The notes under the pieces are model-generated. The model did no database searches and was not told where the DNA came from. It saw nothing but the letters and a program-made list of their open reading frames with translations. The translations under genes were made by a program, and so were the position numbers. 64,000 nucleotides of DNA from Macrotis lagotis (taxonomy: Eukaryota; Chordata; Mammalia; Peramelemorphia; Peramelidae), in NCBI RefSeq assembly GCF_037893015.1, contig NC_133666.1:626970310-627034309 (forward strand). Reading direction: 5' to 3'. This document shows positions 22,119-60,485 of this stretch, piece by piece. Numbering within the stretch: position 1 is the first letter of the stretch; each line of letters begins with the position of its first letter.

Positions 22119-22157
22119 ATGGACGATTCCGGCATCATCCGGCGCCGGAGGCTTCAG
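22119..22157 (+). CDS. MAST1: MAST1 alternative first coding exon (MAST3-like N-terminus)
   Basis: Thirteen codons, MDDSGIIRRRRLQ, with a gccgccATGG start and a CAG|gtacac donor. Human MAST3 begins MDESSLLRRRGLQKELSLPRR (recalled), so this resembles a family-wide alternative N-terminus rather than chance. It ends at a codon boundary, as does the start of the exon at 27256. Joined through that exon to exon 2 it predicts a 1,585-residue isoform. Confidence 0.75.
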
Positions 22158-23468
22158 GTACACTGGCCCAGCCTCACCGGAGCACTGGCTCCGCATTTCC
22201 CGGCCCCAAACCCAACCCCTCATTCTCTTATCTCCAGCCTTGTAGTCCTCTTCATTTCTCCCACATCCTGGTCCCGCATCCACTGCCCCGCATTCTCAGA
22301 GCTCCGGTCTAGGCTATTCGTTTCTTAGCTTCGGTCTGGGCCCCTACCAGGGCTAGGTCCGCTGGGGCTGCGGGGCTGCGGGGTGCGGAGTAAGCTGTGG
22401 GTTGGTGTGGGGACCAGCGATGAAGAGCTGAGAATGGGACTGGGGCCGATACTACTGAAATAGGAGCACTGGAGAATGTGGGATTCGGGTTAGGTTTGGG
22501 GTAGGGACAGTGAGGGGCTGTGGTTTAGAGACCAGGCTGCTTCTCCATTCCTTGGGAGGGCTGTTGGGTCAGGAATCCCTGGAGCTGGGGCAGTCTCCTG
22601 AGCATTAAGACTTAACACAGCCCCCTGCGACCCCAGCGAATAGCTTGGCCACAGCTGCAGATTCACATTCTCCACATCCCCGGCTCCCGGTTTCCCTGCT
22701 TCAGCTGTAGCTCGAGCCCCTCCCAGGCTTGGGTCCATCGAGGCTTCTGCACAGGGGCTGGGACTGAAGGTACACATCTGGGGCTGGGGCTGGGGTTGTC
22801 TCTAGTTATTAGGGCAATGACCCGCCCAAAACGCCGCCCTGCGTCCTGCCGCGTTAGGAGCGCGGGGAGGTCCGCGGAACAGCCTCCACCCTCTGGCCAG
22901 AGCTCTGCCCCACTCTCTGAGGGTCCAGGTAAGGGTGGAATAGAAGGAGGGCTAGGGCCAGGCCTAGGGTCAAGCTGAGGTTCTGGATGCTGCAGAGGCA
23001 TGGGGCAAGGATAGCGGGTCCCCAGATTCCAAAGGGAACTGGACAGATTCCCGGGGTTTTTCTGGAGAAGGGGTCCAGGGTAGTTCCTGGGGGCACCGAG
23101 CCAGCTTTCCGACTCCGCTGAGCCTAAGTGGGAGGAGAAGAATGGAAAGTTATGGCCCTGGGGAACCACTCCCCTTTCTTCCCTGAGGCCCCCGGGGCCA
23201 CCCTAGCCGCGCCTCTGTCTCCACGGCCGTAAACATGTTTGTTCTAGGACTGGGGCTAACCCATTCAAGAGCTGGGGCTGGGGAGCCCTAACTGATCACT
23301 AGCTCTTCCTCTCCCCACGCCAGGAGGGGACTGGAGATCCTGTGCAGTACCCATCCCCGTTCCTTCCCCCTTGTCCCCACCCCCACCCCCTACCCCGGCC
23401 GGGCCAGCTGGCCGGTGGGCGGCAGCGAATTTTAGCTCCTTACTGTCGCGGGAATCTCGAGGTCGAGC

Positions 23469-23480
23469 TGCGCACGCGCG
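23469..23480. promoter_or_regulatory. NRF1 palindrome
   Basis: tgcgcacgcgcg matches the NRF1 consensus YGCGCAYGCGCR exactly and lies in a CpG-rich segment. This is a motif match only; occupancy is unknown. Confidence 0.45.
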
Positions 23481-24397
23481 GGAGGGGGCAGGCTGCCCAC
23501 TAAAAATGGGAAACTGAGGCCCAGAAAGAAGGAATGGAATAGCCAGGGGCATGGCAATGAGACCTGGTGTCTTTGGCCCCTGGCTTGGTTGGACTGGATG
23601 GCCAAGCATAAACTGGATGATCCTTTCTGCCTTAGTTTTCCCTGCAGAAGAGTGAGGGTCGCCGGACTTTTAAGAATTAAGGCAGAGTGATGCTATTTGG
23701 GCATTGCTTCCCACAAATCCGGGAAGTGTTGCAAACCACGTGCATGCATCCTGTTGTCCCCTCTACACAGTCATCTCCCCTCTGGCCCGAGGAGGGAATT
23801 TAAGTCCACCATTCGGACTGCATTAGTTTAAGGAGCAGAAAAGGTTTCTGGGGTTTGGTCCCCTTCCTTTTGTGTGTCTCCTTTCACCATTTCTCCACCC
23901 AGTCAGCTTCTAGCGGAAAGAGGAGATACTATGTAGAAAAGAATCAGGAATGGGTTAGGCAGTGCCTGGGGGGTGCAGTCCAGTTAGATCTGGGGTGAAT
24001 AGAGTAAGTAGTGTAGCAGGAAAGAGTCGGGGCAGACAGCAGTAAGAGCTCTGGGTGTCGAAGGAGGCGGGTTCAGGTAATCAGGGAGATACTGGAAGCT
24101 CGGCGGTGGGGGAGGAGGGAGCCCGTCTCTGCCTGGAGGCAGGGAAAGGTGTGGATGCAGGGCTGTGGGGTCAGCTACTGGGGAAGGCCGAGTACGGACT
24201 GAAGCCTTGTGAAGGTGGGGGAGAGGAAGAGGAAGGGAAGAAAGAATGCCTTAGTTCCTGGAAGGGGAGGTGGCTGCGGCAGAGACCGTCGGCCTGGAGG
24301 AATACCTAGGCCGGTGTGGACGGACAGGCACGCTCCCTGCCGGCTTGGCTAGAGGGTCGAGACTCGGTTCTGCTCTGGCCAGGCTGAGGTCAGTGGG

Positions 24398-24545
24398 AGA
24401 AGGGGCGGGGCCTTGAGGGGTGTGGTCCCGTAGCCCTTTCCCATTGGCTCAGTGCCACGAGGGCTTTCCTCTCTTCTGGTTCCGCCCGGAATCTGGGGGG
24501 GTGGGGGGTCCGGCAGAAGTAGGCGGAGCCAGAAGAGGACTCGGG
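24398..24545. promoter_or_regulatory. GC-box/CCAAT cluster, candidate internal promoter or enhancer
   Basis: Within about 150 bp lie aggggcggggcc, cccattggctca (reverse CCAAT), ggttccgcccgg and taggcggagccag, in a CpG-rich setting. It may be another MAST1 promoter or an antisense start. No coding exon follows that splices in frame. Confidence 0.35.
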
Positions 24546-24633
24546 GCTTGGAATGAGCTGGGCACTTAGTGGAGTTGAGCTTTTCCAGGACTGAGCTCTG
24601 GACTTGAGGCTGAGGAGGCTCTCTTCTGTGTGC

Positions 24634-24681
<48 letters not shown>
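24634..24681 (+). repeat. (GT)n microsatellite
   Basis: tgtgcgcgcacgtg followed by about 20 GT units; alternating purine-pyrimidine and potentially Z-forming. Confidence 0.95.
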
Positions 24682-24683
<2 letters not shown>

Positions 24684-25649
24684 TCTGTGAGGCTGAACAT
24701 TGTTCGGAGGAGTCGTGTCACTGGGGACCGAAAGCCTTGAGGAGCCTGGGGGTGTGGGGAACTAGAAACCCTGGGAAGTGTGGGGATGGAGAAGCCAGGC
24801 GCGCTTCTTTCTCTCTGATCCCCTCCAATTGCCCCAAGCGGTAGAGCCTGGACTTCCCAACTCGCCCAGGTGACCTCTCTCAGTCCTCAGCAATTCTGAT
24901 TCTGTGATTCTTTCCGTCCCCATCGCCCCCGCCTCTGTCAAAGGGTGCGCCCTGATGTCAGAGGGGTACGGCCCTGGCCACGAGGTAGCGTCTATTCGAG
25001 GCGGAGAAACTGGAGCACCCCTCTAGTCCTCAACAAAGGGGAAGCCTGGTCTCCGAACCCGAAGTGGAGACAGCGCTCTGATCCTCTGGTGGGGGAGGGG
25101 GCCTGGCAACCAGGTTCCTTGGATTTGATCATTGGCCCCCGGAGCTAGGAGATACTCGTGGTGTCAGAAGTGACAATACCGGAAGACAGAGTCAGCGGCT
25201 GCAGGGCTCCAGAAAGAAACCCCTAGACTCAGCTCCACCCGCCTTGCCCTGACCAACCCTGGCACTTCATTTCCGGGGACTGGGTTCCGTGCCACAATTT
25301 TGCTTAGGCCATTGCGGACGCCCGGCGGGTCCAGATTAACCTGGCCCCTGCTCATTCACTCAGGACTGATAAAGACGGCATGAAAACCTGGCCTGGATTT
25401 CAGGGGCCTCCCAGGCGGAGAGAGCTCAGTGAGCTCTTAGGGACTGGAAGGGGCAAGAAGGAGGCCGGGGACTGGTGCGTTCTCAATGAACAATTGCTAC
25501 CCCTCTGACCTGCTCTTTGGGCCCCAAATTCCACCTTCAAATCTTCCTTTTCTCCAGGAGCTGGGTATTGCTTCCCTAAAGGATAGGGGATACTCCTGGA
25601 TAACTCTATGATTCCTAGGGGCTGGATCAGAGATGATTCCAGCCTCAAG

Positions 25650-25790
25650 CATGGCCCAGTGGGAGCAATGGACTTGGGAGTCTAGTATTCCTAGCTCTTT
25701 GGCTAACTATGTGATCTCAGGCAAGACACTTCTCTAGGCTTCAGTTTACTCATGTATAAAGTTAGGGGTTAATTGCATTAATTTGTGTTC
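25650..25790 (+). repeat. MIR-family remnant
   Basis: ggacttgggagtctagtatt ... aactatgtgatctcaggcaa ... cttcagtttactcatgtata: MIR core and 3' vocabulary on the plus strand. Confidence 0.6.
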
Positions 25791-26349
25791 CCTTTCAATA
25801 CTGACACCTATATCCTAGAAACTATTATGTCCTCCACATATATATAAATCTTTTTCTTTTGACCCTAGTCCTTCCCAGAAAAACTGGAAGGGTGAGACTT
25901 CCCCAACCCAGGACTTAGTAAATTGACCCTAGGCCTTTTCTCTACAGAACCCTTCCCCCATCTTCAAATACAGTTTCCCTTAGTCACCCCTTTCATCATT
26001 GACTCTCCTCACAGCGGAAGAGTCCAGCTGGTCCCAGGGTTGACCCTGACAGATGTCAAGGATGGAATATCTTCTTTTTCTATAACCAAACAAACCCTAA
26101 AAAATGGCAAATTTCAGTTTGTAGCCTACTAGGAAGAACTCTAGGGTAGGTATGACTAAAGAAAATTTTAATGCTAGCAAAGTGTTCTTTCTGAACCATT
26201 AAACATATATTGGGAAAATGTCATAATTGTTTCTATTTTGCTTTAGTTTCCCCCATCTCCCTTTCTTGAAATTAAGGGTTTCCAGGACCCCAGACAATTT
26301 GAACCAGTATTGATGAGCTGCCTCAATAGAGGTAGCAGGAATGATGTAG

Positions 26350-26545
26350 GGGGTGAAGAGAACAGGACCAGGAATCAAGTGACTTGGATTCAAATCTAAG
26401 CTTTGATGCTTCCTGGTGTGTGATTGTGGGCAAATCACTTCTCTGTCTCAGTTTCTTCATCTGTAAAATAGGAAAATAATCTTTGCCCTCCCTACCTCCA
26501 AGGGTTGTTGTGAGGAAAATGCTTTGTAAATGTTAAGCTGCTGCA
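26350..26545 (+). repeat. MIR-family SINE
   Basis: ttggattcaaatctaagctt, gtgattgtgggcaaatcact, cagtttcttcatctgtaaaatagg and gttgttgtgaggaaaatgct occur in MIR order. Well preserved for this family. Confidence 0.75.
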
Positions 26546-27255
26546 AATGGCAAATGGAAGGAGGGCTGTTATTTGGCCCTGATCAACACTTTCTAGATTT
26601 GTGATTTTGCTGTAAGTCACATCAGTTCTCTGTGCTTTAAATTCCTCCTCTTTAAAAACATAAGCTATAATTTCAAAAGCCTTTAAAAAAAAAGGATATC
26701 TGAAAGAGGGACCCAGGAACTTTCATTTCCCTGGTCAGTTACTTTTCCCTCATACTGTAACTGGCCAGTTTTTGTTTTGACTTGTCAGGGGGCAAATCTG
26801 CAGCTTCTCTTGGATTTATGGAATGACTTATTGGTCTTCATTCAGGGCAAGGTCACTTTGAATTTAGAAAGCATTAGGGACCCCCACCATAGGGTGTGTT
26901 AATGACTCATTTCCTCCTGATCCCAGAGGCTCAATCCACCCTGAGTTACCCTCTGGGCCATCCCTGCTTCATCCCTACTTGGGATTTGCATTACCTGCCT
27001 TCCCAAATGACAAAGGGAAAAGGTTGGTCCTAGTCTGAGGGGAACATGGAAGGAGGGAACATTTGGTGGAGATGATGGATCTCTGCTCTTAGAGCTGTGC
27101 CAGGAGGGACGGAACACAGTCAGTATCCCTGAGACTGTCAGGATCAAAGCAGGTACAGGAACCTGGGAAAGGGAGGGAACAATAGGGGTGGCTATGTGTC
27201 TGTCTGCTGATCTTCCAGCCTGAGTACCCTCACTTTCCCCATGTTTGCCTTTCAG

Positions 27256-27287
27256 AAGGACCTGCCTCTGCCCCGAAAGAGTAGCAG
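27256..27287 (+). CDS. MAST1: MAST1 alternative second coding exon
   Basis: A 32-bp exon, acceptor gcctttcag, donor AGCAG|gtgagt. Encodes KDLPLPRKSS plus AG; that AG joins the C opening exon 2 (AG|C, Ser), the same phase as classical exon 1. KDLPLPRK parallels KELSLPRR of MAST3. Used only with the exon at 22119. Confidence 0.75.
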
Positions 27288-27629
27288 GTGAGTGACTGGA
27301 GGTTCCCAGGGGTCAGGGTGGGACTGGGAGGAGATGAAGCTAGGGCCTGGAGCCAGCTTGGGGGCACTGGGGTCTGGAGGCGCTCTGAGCTGAGGGGTGC
27401 CAGCATCTGGGGGCTTGGGAGCTCCCGAAAGCTCGAGGTGCTTTCTGAGGGTGTAGGGCCTGGGAGTTTGGGGACTTGGGAATGCTACGAAGGACTTGGG
27501 AGAGAGGTCTCTTTGGAATTTGGGGAGCTAGGCCTGTGTGTCCTGCGGGTGGAGGCCTAAACGCTGCCTCCTGGGGGGTCCTCCCTCATGGGAAAGACTG
27601 GAGGCGTGTACACAGACAGACACAGACAC

Positions 27630-27917
27630 TCGGGGCCACGTGCCGCCTGTTCAGGCGGGGCCTCCCCCTCCCCCTCCCTCCTTCCCTCCCTCCCTCCTCC
27701 CTCGCTCACTCCGGCCCCCGCCTCCCCCGTGCTCCCTCCCTTCCTCTGTCCCTCGCTGGCTCTTTTGCTCGCTGCTCTCGGCTCTCCCCGGGCTGGGCTG
27801 GGCTGGATGCGGCTGCGGCTGCGGCGCTGAGCTCCCCGTCCCTGCCCTGGCCCCGGCCCCGCGCACCTGCCGCCGCCATGTCTCCACCGCCGCCGCCGCC
27901 GCCGCCGCCCCTGGACC
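27630..27917 (+). promoter_or_regulatory. MAST1: GC-rich island and 5' UTR of the classical MAST1 start
   Basis: Strongly C-rich and CpG-rich, with a long C/T tract (cctccccctccccctccctc), GC-box-like sequence and GGCTGC/CCGCCG triplet runs directly before the start. No TATA box is obvious. Contains the upstream ATG described separately. Confidence 0.55.

Positions 27918-27925
<8 letters not shown>
27878..27925 (+). other. Overlapping u[18 protein letters not shown]
   Basis: A 15-codon frame whose ATG has a strong context (gccgccATGt). It ends at a TGA at 27923-27925, just inside the MAST1 coding sequence and in another frame. Overlapping uORFs usually reduce initiation at the main start. 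The proline run comes from a (CCG)n tract. Confidence 0.6.
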
Positions 27926-55108
<27,183 letters not shown>

Positions 55109-55207
55109 AGGTGGACCTAGTCACTGCTCCACCTCTGGACCTTTGTAAATAGGCCTGGAGGGTGGCACCAGATTGTACAGTGGGTTGTATACATATGTAC
55201 ACATATA

Positions 55208-55213
55208 AATAAA
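55208..55213 (+). terminator. MAST1: MAST1 poly(A) signal
   Basis: AATAAA, 100 bp after the stop, followed by the GT-rich aagtgcgtgttacgc element. This gives a very short 3' UTR. Confidence 0.8.
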
Positions 55214-55680
55214 GTGCGTGTTACGCATCCTGGGCTCCAGGTTCTCTGAACCTGCCACAGGTGGCAGTGGCGATGTCTGAGCTAGTGGGTGTTCAATGAC
55301 AAATTGAAAGGAGTTGCCCATATAGCTTCCAAGCCAGCTATGACACAGCAGGTGGTACAACAGAGAGGCACCCCATGCAAAGATGCTGTCATTCACAGGA
55401 GACACAATCATCACTGTAAAACACGGTCAGCCCACGACCCTAACCCAAGGAGGAAATCAGTCTTGCCTAGAGAGGTATCCCCGAGTCCTGTTAGAACTTT
55501 GAGCTATATATAGAAACATAGCTACTGGGGGGGGGGGGGCAAAGCGGCAGATTAGAGGGCTTAATAACTAAAATGACCTGAAGAAAAGCCTTGTTAAGCT
55601 ATCTTAAGTGAGAGAATCCCCAATTGGGGGACAGGGGGATGGGAGTTAGAATGGAGACCATTTGGGAGGAGAGGTTAGGG
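55214..55680. other. Sequence downstream of MAST1, no gene seen
   Basis: Mixed single-copy-looking sequence with a G12 run at about 55531. In human the minus-strand DNASE2 gene follows MAST1 closely; I see no DNASE2-like coding sequence here. Confidence 0.5.
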
Positions 55681-55945
55681 AGAATAATCAGTGTTTACTA
55701 TGTTACAGGTGCTTTACAAATATCACATGTATATATTATATATATTATCACATTTTCTATATGTATATACACACAACTCTTGGAGGTAGGTGCTATTTTA
55801 CATTTGAAGAAATCGAGGCAGGCAGAGGTTAAGTGACTCGTCTAGGATCACATTGGCAATCTAAATGTCTTAGGCCCAATTTGACCTCGGGACATCTAAT
55901 TGCAGACCCAGAGTTCTATCCACTGTGTCCCCAAGCTGACTCAAT
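55680..55945 (-). repeat. MIR-family SINE
   Basis: Reverse MIR with an embedded TA-rich tract: aactcttggaggtaggtgct, gaagaaatcgaggcaggcag, gttaagtgactcgtctagga. Confidence 0.7.
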
Positions 55946-56559
55946 GGAAAGGGAAACAGTATTTGTCATGACAGATCAGCTGGTCAGAAGATGGGCAATG
56001 GAGATTGCTATATTATCACTACATCTCTGCAGGAGAGCACTTTGCCCAAACAAAGGGTCTAATAAATTCTTGCCTCAAAAGGTAAAAGGGCTTATATTCT
56101 GGGCCTCAGAATGACAACAAACCAGCTGTAATTTAAGACAGCAGCCTTGGGAGGGGATTATCATCCTCAGTGATTGCCATGGAGAGTGGACAACAGGACA
56201 CCATCTGATTTGGGCAGGGTTGATAGGATTCATGCCCTAAGATTCCACAGGGGAAGTTTTACCCAGAGGAATACTCCAATAAGAAGCTTGGATAAATTCT
56301 GATGAAGAGGACCTGCCAAGAACAGTGTGACTGTAGTTTGAGTTATAAGAGATGAAAGGATCAAGTTACTAAAGATAAAGCAAAAATGTAACCCAATACA
56401 ATTAAGAACTGAAGCTCAGAATGGGCCAAGGCTGGGAATGGAGGCTGACAACCAAAAAAACCTCTAAGATGAATTGGGACTACAAAGATAACTTCTCACT
56501 CATAACCAAACAAGATAACCTCTTATGACATAACCTGCACAGTATTTACAAACAGCTAT
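55946..56559. other. Intergenic DNA, no gene seen
   Basis: No repeat that I can name, and no frame with coding character. Confidence 0.4.
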
Positions 56560-56699
56560 TACACTTTTGTATCTATACTCCTTAGGAAGTTTTTAGACAA
56601 AACCCAAATTTTTCTGCAACATCCATTTTTGATAGTTGTGCTGCCTGGGGCCAATTCAACTCCTCTCATGATCGCCCATTACTTTGGAATAGTCAAGCA

Positions 56700-57280
56700 T
56701 CCCTAAAATTCTTTTAAATTTTAATAATTGCCTTTATTTCTGCAAAGGTTATTTTCCACATCATCTCTAACAATTTTAAGCACTGGGGAGAAAAAGTTGA
56801 GCAAAACAAAAGGGAAAATTGGATCTTGCAAACCAAGGTAGTGTTCCGTACCCATGCTTCCCCTCCTCTGCAAAGAGGAAGCACAGTTTGTCAGCTCTCT
56901 CCAGAGGCTGAGCATGGTCATCATATAGTGTTTTGTCCTTTTTTTTTCCATTACTGTAATCGTTCTGCATATTCTTCCTGGTGCTGCTTGCTTCAATCTA
57001 TAATAGTTTACCCAAATCTGCCATGCTTCTCTGAATTTTTCTTAGAGCAATAATATTCCATCACAACTTAGTCAATATTGAATTAATTGGTGTCTCGGTA
57101 TCTTAAGTGCTGTCAGGGATAATTTGTTCTATGCTTTTTCTCACTTCCTTGAGGGTATATAATAGAGAAGGATCTCTGGGCAAGAGGGTATAAAGAGTTC
57201 AATCACTCCCCAAACACATACCAAAATTCCAAAGTGATTCATAGCTCCTCTGATCAGAACTTCTACTGAATAGGTTAAAA
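56700..57280 (-). repeat. L1-like 3'-end fragment, antisense
   Basis: Reverse-complemented phrases typical of the L1 3' region: tagagcaataatattccatc (gatggaatattattgctcta) and cattactgtaatcgttctgc (gcagaacgattacagtaatg). Frames are broken. Confidence 0.5.
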
Positions 57281-57839
57281 CCTCAGTTTTTGACTTGTTT
57301 TCAGTGATTTAGAGTTTTTCATATATTTGCTAATAGCTAACTTTTGTCAGCCAGGCTCTGCACTAAGCACTTTATAAGTATCTCATTTGATCCCCACAAC
57401 CCTGGGGAGTAGAGGCTAGTATGATCCCCGATATTTGCAATTTTGGGGAGAACTTTTATTACTATTCCATTGAAATTTCCTCTAAAATTTTTTTGAATAA
57501 GTTGACATTTTTATTGACACTATAATTTTTTTCCAGTATCCCTTTTCCCTCTTCCAGAGTCATTCTATTTAATAGTATTTTTAAGGACCAAAAAGGGGGA
57601 AAAGAAAATTGATCAATACATTTAAAAAGTCTGAAAAGTATGCACAATATGTTAAACTCAAAGACCTTCTGCAAAAGATTGGGATAAGGGTGCCTTCTAG
57701 CTCTTTTTTGGATAGCTCCAAAGAGCTATACTACTTATTTGAAATTTCACATTTGAAATTTCATATTCTTTTCATTGTTGTAGTCATTGTGTATACTGTT
57801 CTTGGTTTTATTTCCCTCCTTTTATAGCCAAACATGACT

Positions 57840-58655
57840 GTGATATTAGTCTCAACCTCTCCACTTAATTGAAATTGCTTTCTCCAAGATTATAAATAAC
57901 CTAATTGCCAGATCTAAGAGCTTTTTCTCAATCTTCTTTCTTGACCTTTCTATAGTCTTGGACATTGACTACTATGTTTTGGTGACACTGTCTCTTCCCT
58001 CCTGGATCTCCTGTCTGTTTCTCACTATCCTTTGTTGAATCAGCATCCATGTCCTGTCCCTAATATGTGAATGAAACTCAAGACCATGCCCTGTGCTCTC
58101 CTCTTTACACTTTCTTAGTAACCTACTCAGCTGTCATGGATTTAATGATCACTCTATCCCAATTACTCTCTATGCATTCAGTCCTTAATTCCAGCCCCAC
58201 TTTACCACTTGCTAGAATTTTCTCTTGGATGTCCCATCAGTTTAAACAAAAAGGAACCTTTTCCTCAAATCCCAACCCCCATGTCTGGAATGCTCTAAAC
58301 TTATCTTTGTCTTTTTGCAAATCCTAGCTCTCCCAAGTCTCACCTCAACTCAAGGCATTTCCTGATTCAAACCGGAATCCTCCCCACCCCTACCCCATTC
58401 CCAAAGAGGCAACCAGTGGTTGGTGCTTTCCCCCACCTCCCTTCTCCTTTGTATTTGCTTCATACATACTAAAGAAATATGTATGCATCATACATTTCCA
58501 TATATTAATTTACTTTTCTGTATATGTATTCCCCTGTAAACTACCTCTTCCCAGGATGGAAGCTCCTTGAGAGCAGGGATTGTTGATTTGTGTGTTTGTA
58601 TCCTTTAAATCTAACACATTTAACATATTTAATAAATGTTTGTTGAATTAAATGG
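57840..58655 (+). mobile_element. L2-type LINE, RT tail and 3' end
   Basis: Plus-strand phrases of the L2 ORF2 C-terminal part are visible (tgacctttctatagtcttgg, ctttacactttcttagtaac, catggatttaatgatcactc, ttggatgtcccatcagttta). The characteristic 3' end follows: ggaagctccttgagagcagg ... ttaataaatgtttgttgaat. Broken and internally shortened. Confidence 0.7.
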
Positions 58656-58659
58656 AATG

Positions 58660-59460
58660 AAACATCCTTAACTCCTTCATCTAGTCCTAGCAAAGCATGG
58701 TCTCCAGTCCTCCACCACTTTGGTTTATCTGTCTCAGAATGAAGTCCAGTTTGTCCTCTCACCTCTCAGGCAGTCCTCATTCCAAGCAGTTTTCTATACC
58801 AATCTTTTGAATATCTGTCCATTGTTCATGTACTTTCTGGGCTAAGTATTCCAAGTTCATTCAAATTGATCCTTATATGGTTTCAAGGCACTCTACCATT
58901 CTGGAACTCTCTCCTTATCATTGTCCTTCCAGACTAACCCATGGCACCTGTCAGTCCCCTATACTAAAATGTAACATTCAGAATAGGAAACAATACTTCA
59001 AAAAGGGAAACATTATCTCATGGCCTGTGCAGGGTAAAAGTACAGGACTTTCACCTTACTAAACTTGAATGCTAGTCATCTGTTACTTATTTGTATGACT
59101 TTGGACTTGAGTTTCCTTGTATATAAAATAAAGGAGATGGGGTTCAATTTTCTTCCAGATCTAATGTTTTTTTAAAATTTTTATTAAATGTTTCATTGAA
59201 AACAGCATGCACTGAATAACAACATAACCAAGTAAACTTGTATAGAAACAATTTGATTTCAATATATGATTCAATTTCATGACAAGTTTTCTATCACTAT
59301 ACATTCCCATCAAGATTCTTTGTCCATTCGTTGCATTCCCTTTTCCTTAAATATTAATAGGGTGCAATTGGTCCTTCTGTTTCTCCTTTTTTCATTTTAC
59401 ATCATTTCATTAGGTCCTCTCAGATTTCTATTTCTTCTTGTCAGTTAATTACAATATTCC
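58660..59460. repeat. Mixed old repeat remnants
   Basis: Includes a MIR-like stretch near 59040-59160 (ttggacttgagtttccttgt) and AT-rich sequence from 59165 that resembles antisense L1. No gene seen. Confidence 0.4.
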
Positions 59461-59465
59461 TTCTT

Positions 59466-59703
59466 GGGCAGCTAGGTGGCGCAGTGGGCAGAGTGCCAAG
59501 CCTAGAGTAAGGAAGACTCTATCTTCCTCAAGTGTGGCCTCAAACACTTCCTAGCTGTGTGGGCAAGTCACAACTCTGCCTCAGTTTCCTCATCTGTAAA
59601 ATGAACCAGAGAAGGAAGTGGTAAACTACTCCAGAGTCTCTACCAAGAAAACTTCAAATGGGGTCATGAGTTCAACAATACTGAAAAACTGAACAATAAA
59701 ATT
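59466..59703 (+). repeat. Marsupial SINE, longer subfamily
   Basis: gggcagctaggtggcgcagt, cctcagtttcctcatctgta, agaaggaagtggtaaactac, caaatggggtcatgagttca: complete plus-strand copy. Confidence 0.85.
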
Positions 59704-59709
59704 TCCTGT

Positions 59710-60485
59710 TACTGTTGAGGGTATGATCACCCTATCTTCATTCAGGTCTGAAATTTGAGCCCTCAACTCTCTCTCTTGGTCCCCATAGCCAACCAGTTGT
59801 CAAGTTTTATCTTTTCTGCCTTCCTGACATTACTCATATGTTCCCTTTTCTTCTCCGACACAGCCACCACTTTGATGCAATCCCTCATCACAAAACACCT
59901 GGATGACTAAGAGTCTTCTGATTAGTCTCCTTGCCTCAAACCTCTCCCCACTCCAACCTATCCTCCATTCATTGGTTAAATTCATCTTCCTAAATTGCAA
60001 GCATGACTATATCACCCTTCACCCCAGAAGCTCCCAATCATTTCCAGGATCAAATAGAATACCCTCTTGTTTGACTTTTAGAGTCCTTCATGGTCTGACC
60101 CCTTCTCATCTTATCTTCTAACATTTCATTCCCTCTTAATCCAGTGACACTTGACCTCTTTAGTATTTCTCACACAGGACCCTTCTGACTCTGAATGTTC
60201 TCATTGGTTGACTCTCATGCCAGGAACTCCCTTCTTCCTCATCCTGGCTGCCCTAGCTTCCAAGTTTCAACTGAAGTTCCATCCTGTGCTCAATCTTAGT
60301 GCTTTTGCTTTGAGATTATGCCCAATTTACCCTCCATATAGTTTATTTCATAGTTGCTTGCATGTCTGTTCCCTCTTTAGACTGTGAGCTCCTTGTGAAC
60401 AGAAATTTGTCTTTTGCCTTATTTTGTATCCTCATCTCTTGTATCTCCTGGCACATAATAGGCAGTTAAAAAATTTTTATAAACC
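59710..60485 (+). mobile_element. L2-type LINE, 3' end
   Basis: Plus-strand L2 C-terminal vocabulary (catgactatatcacccttca, agagtccttcatggtctgac, ccaggaactcccttcttcct) and a 3' end gactgtgagctccttgtgaa ... ggcacataataggcagtta. A second L2 copy in the same orientation as that at 57840. Confidence 0.75.

Larger units (their letters stand above)
22158..27255. other. MAST1: MAST1 alternative first intron
   Basis: About 5.1 kb, GC-rich on the left, with CpG clusters near 22.8, 23.4 and 24.2-25.4 kb. It holds a perfect NRF1-type palindrome at 23469, a GC-box/CCAAT cluster at 24400-24540, a (GT)n tract at 24640-24680 and two MIR-type remnants (25650 and 26350). Minus-strand frames up to 168 codons are GC-rich artefacts. 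No tRNA-SINE is recognisable. Confidence 0.5.

Noticed and set aside
22663-23169. A 168-codon minus-strand frame
   Set aside because: GC-rich intronic sequence with no family resemblance, splice support or poly(A) context.
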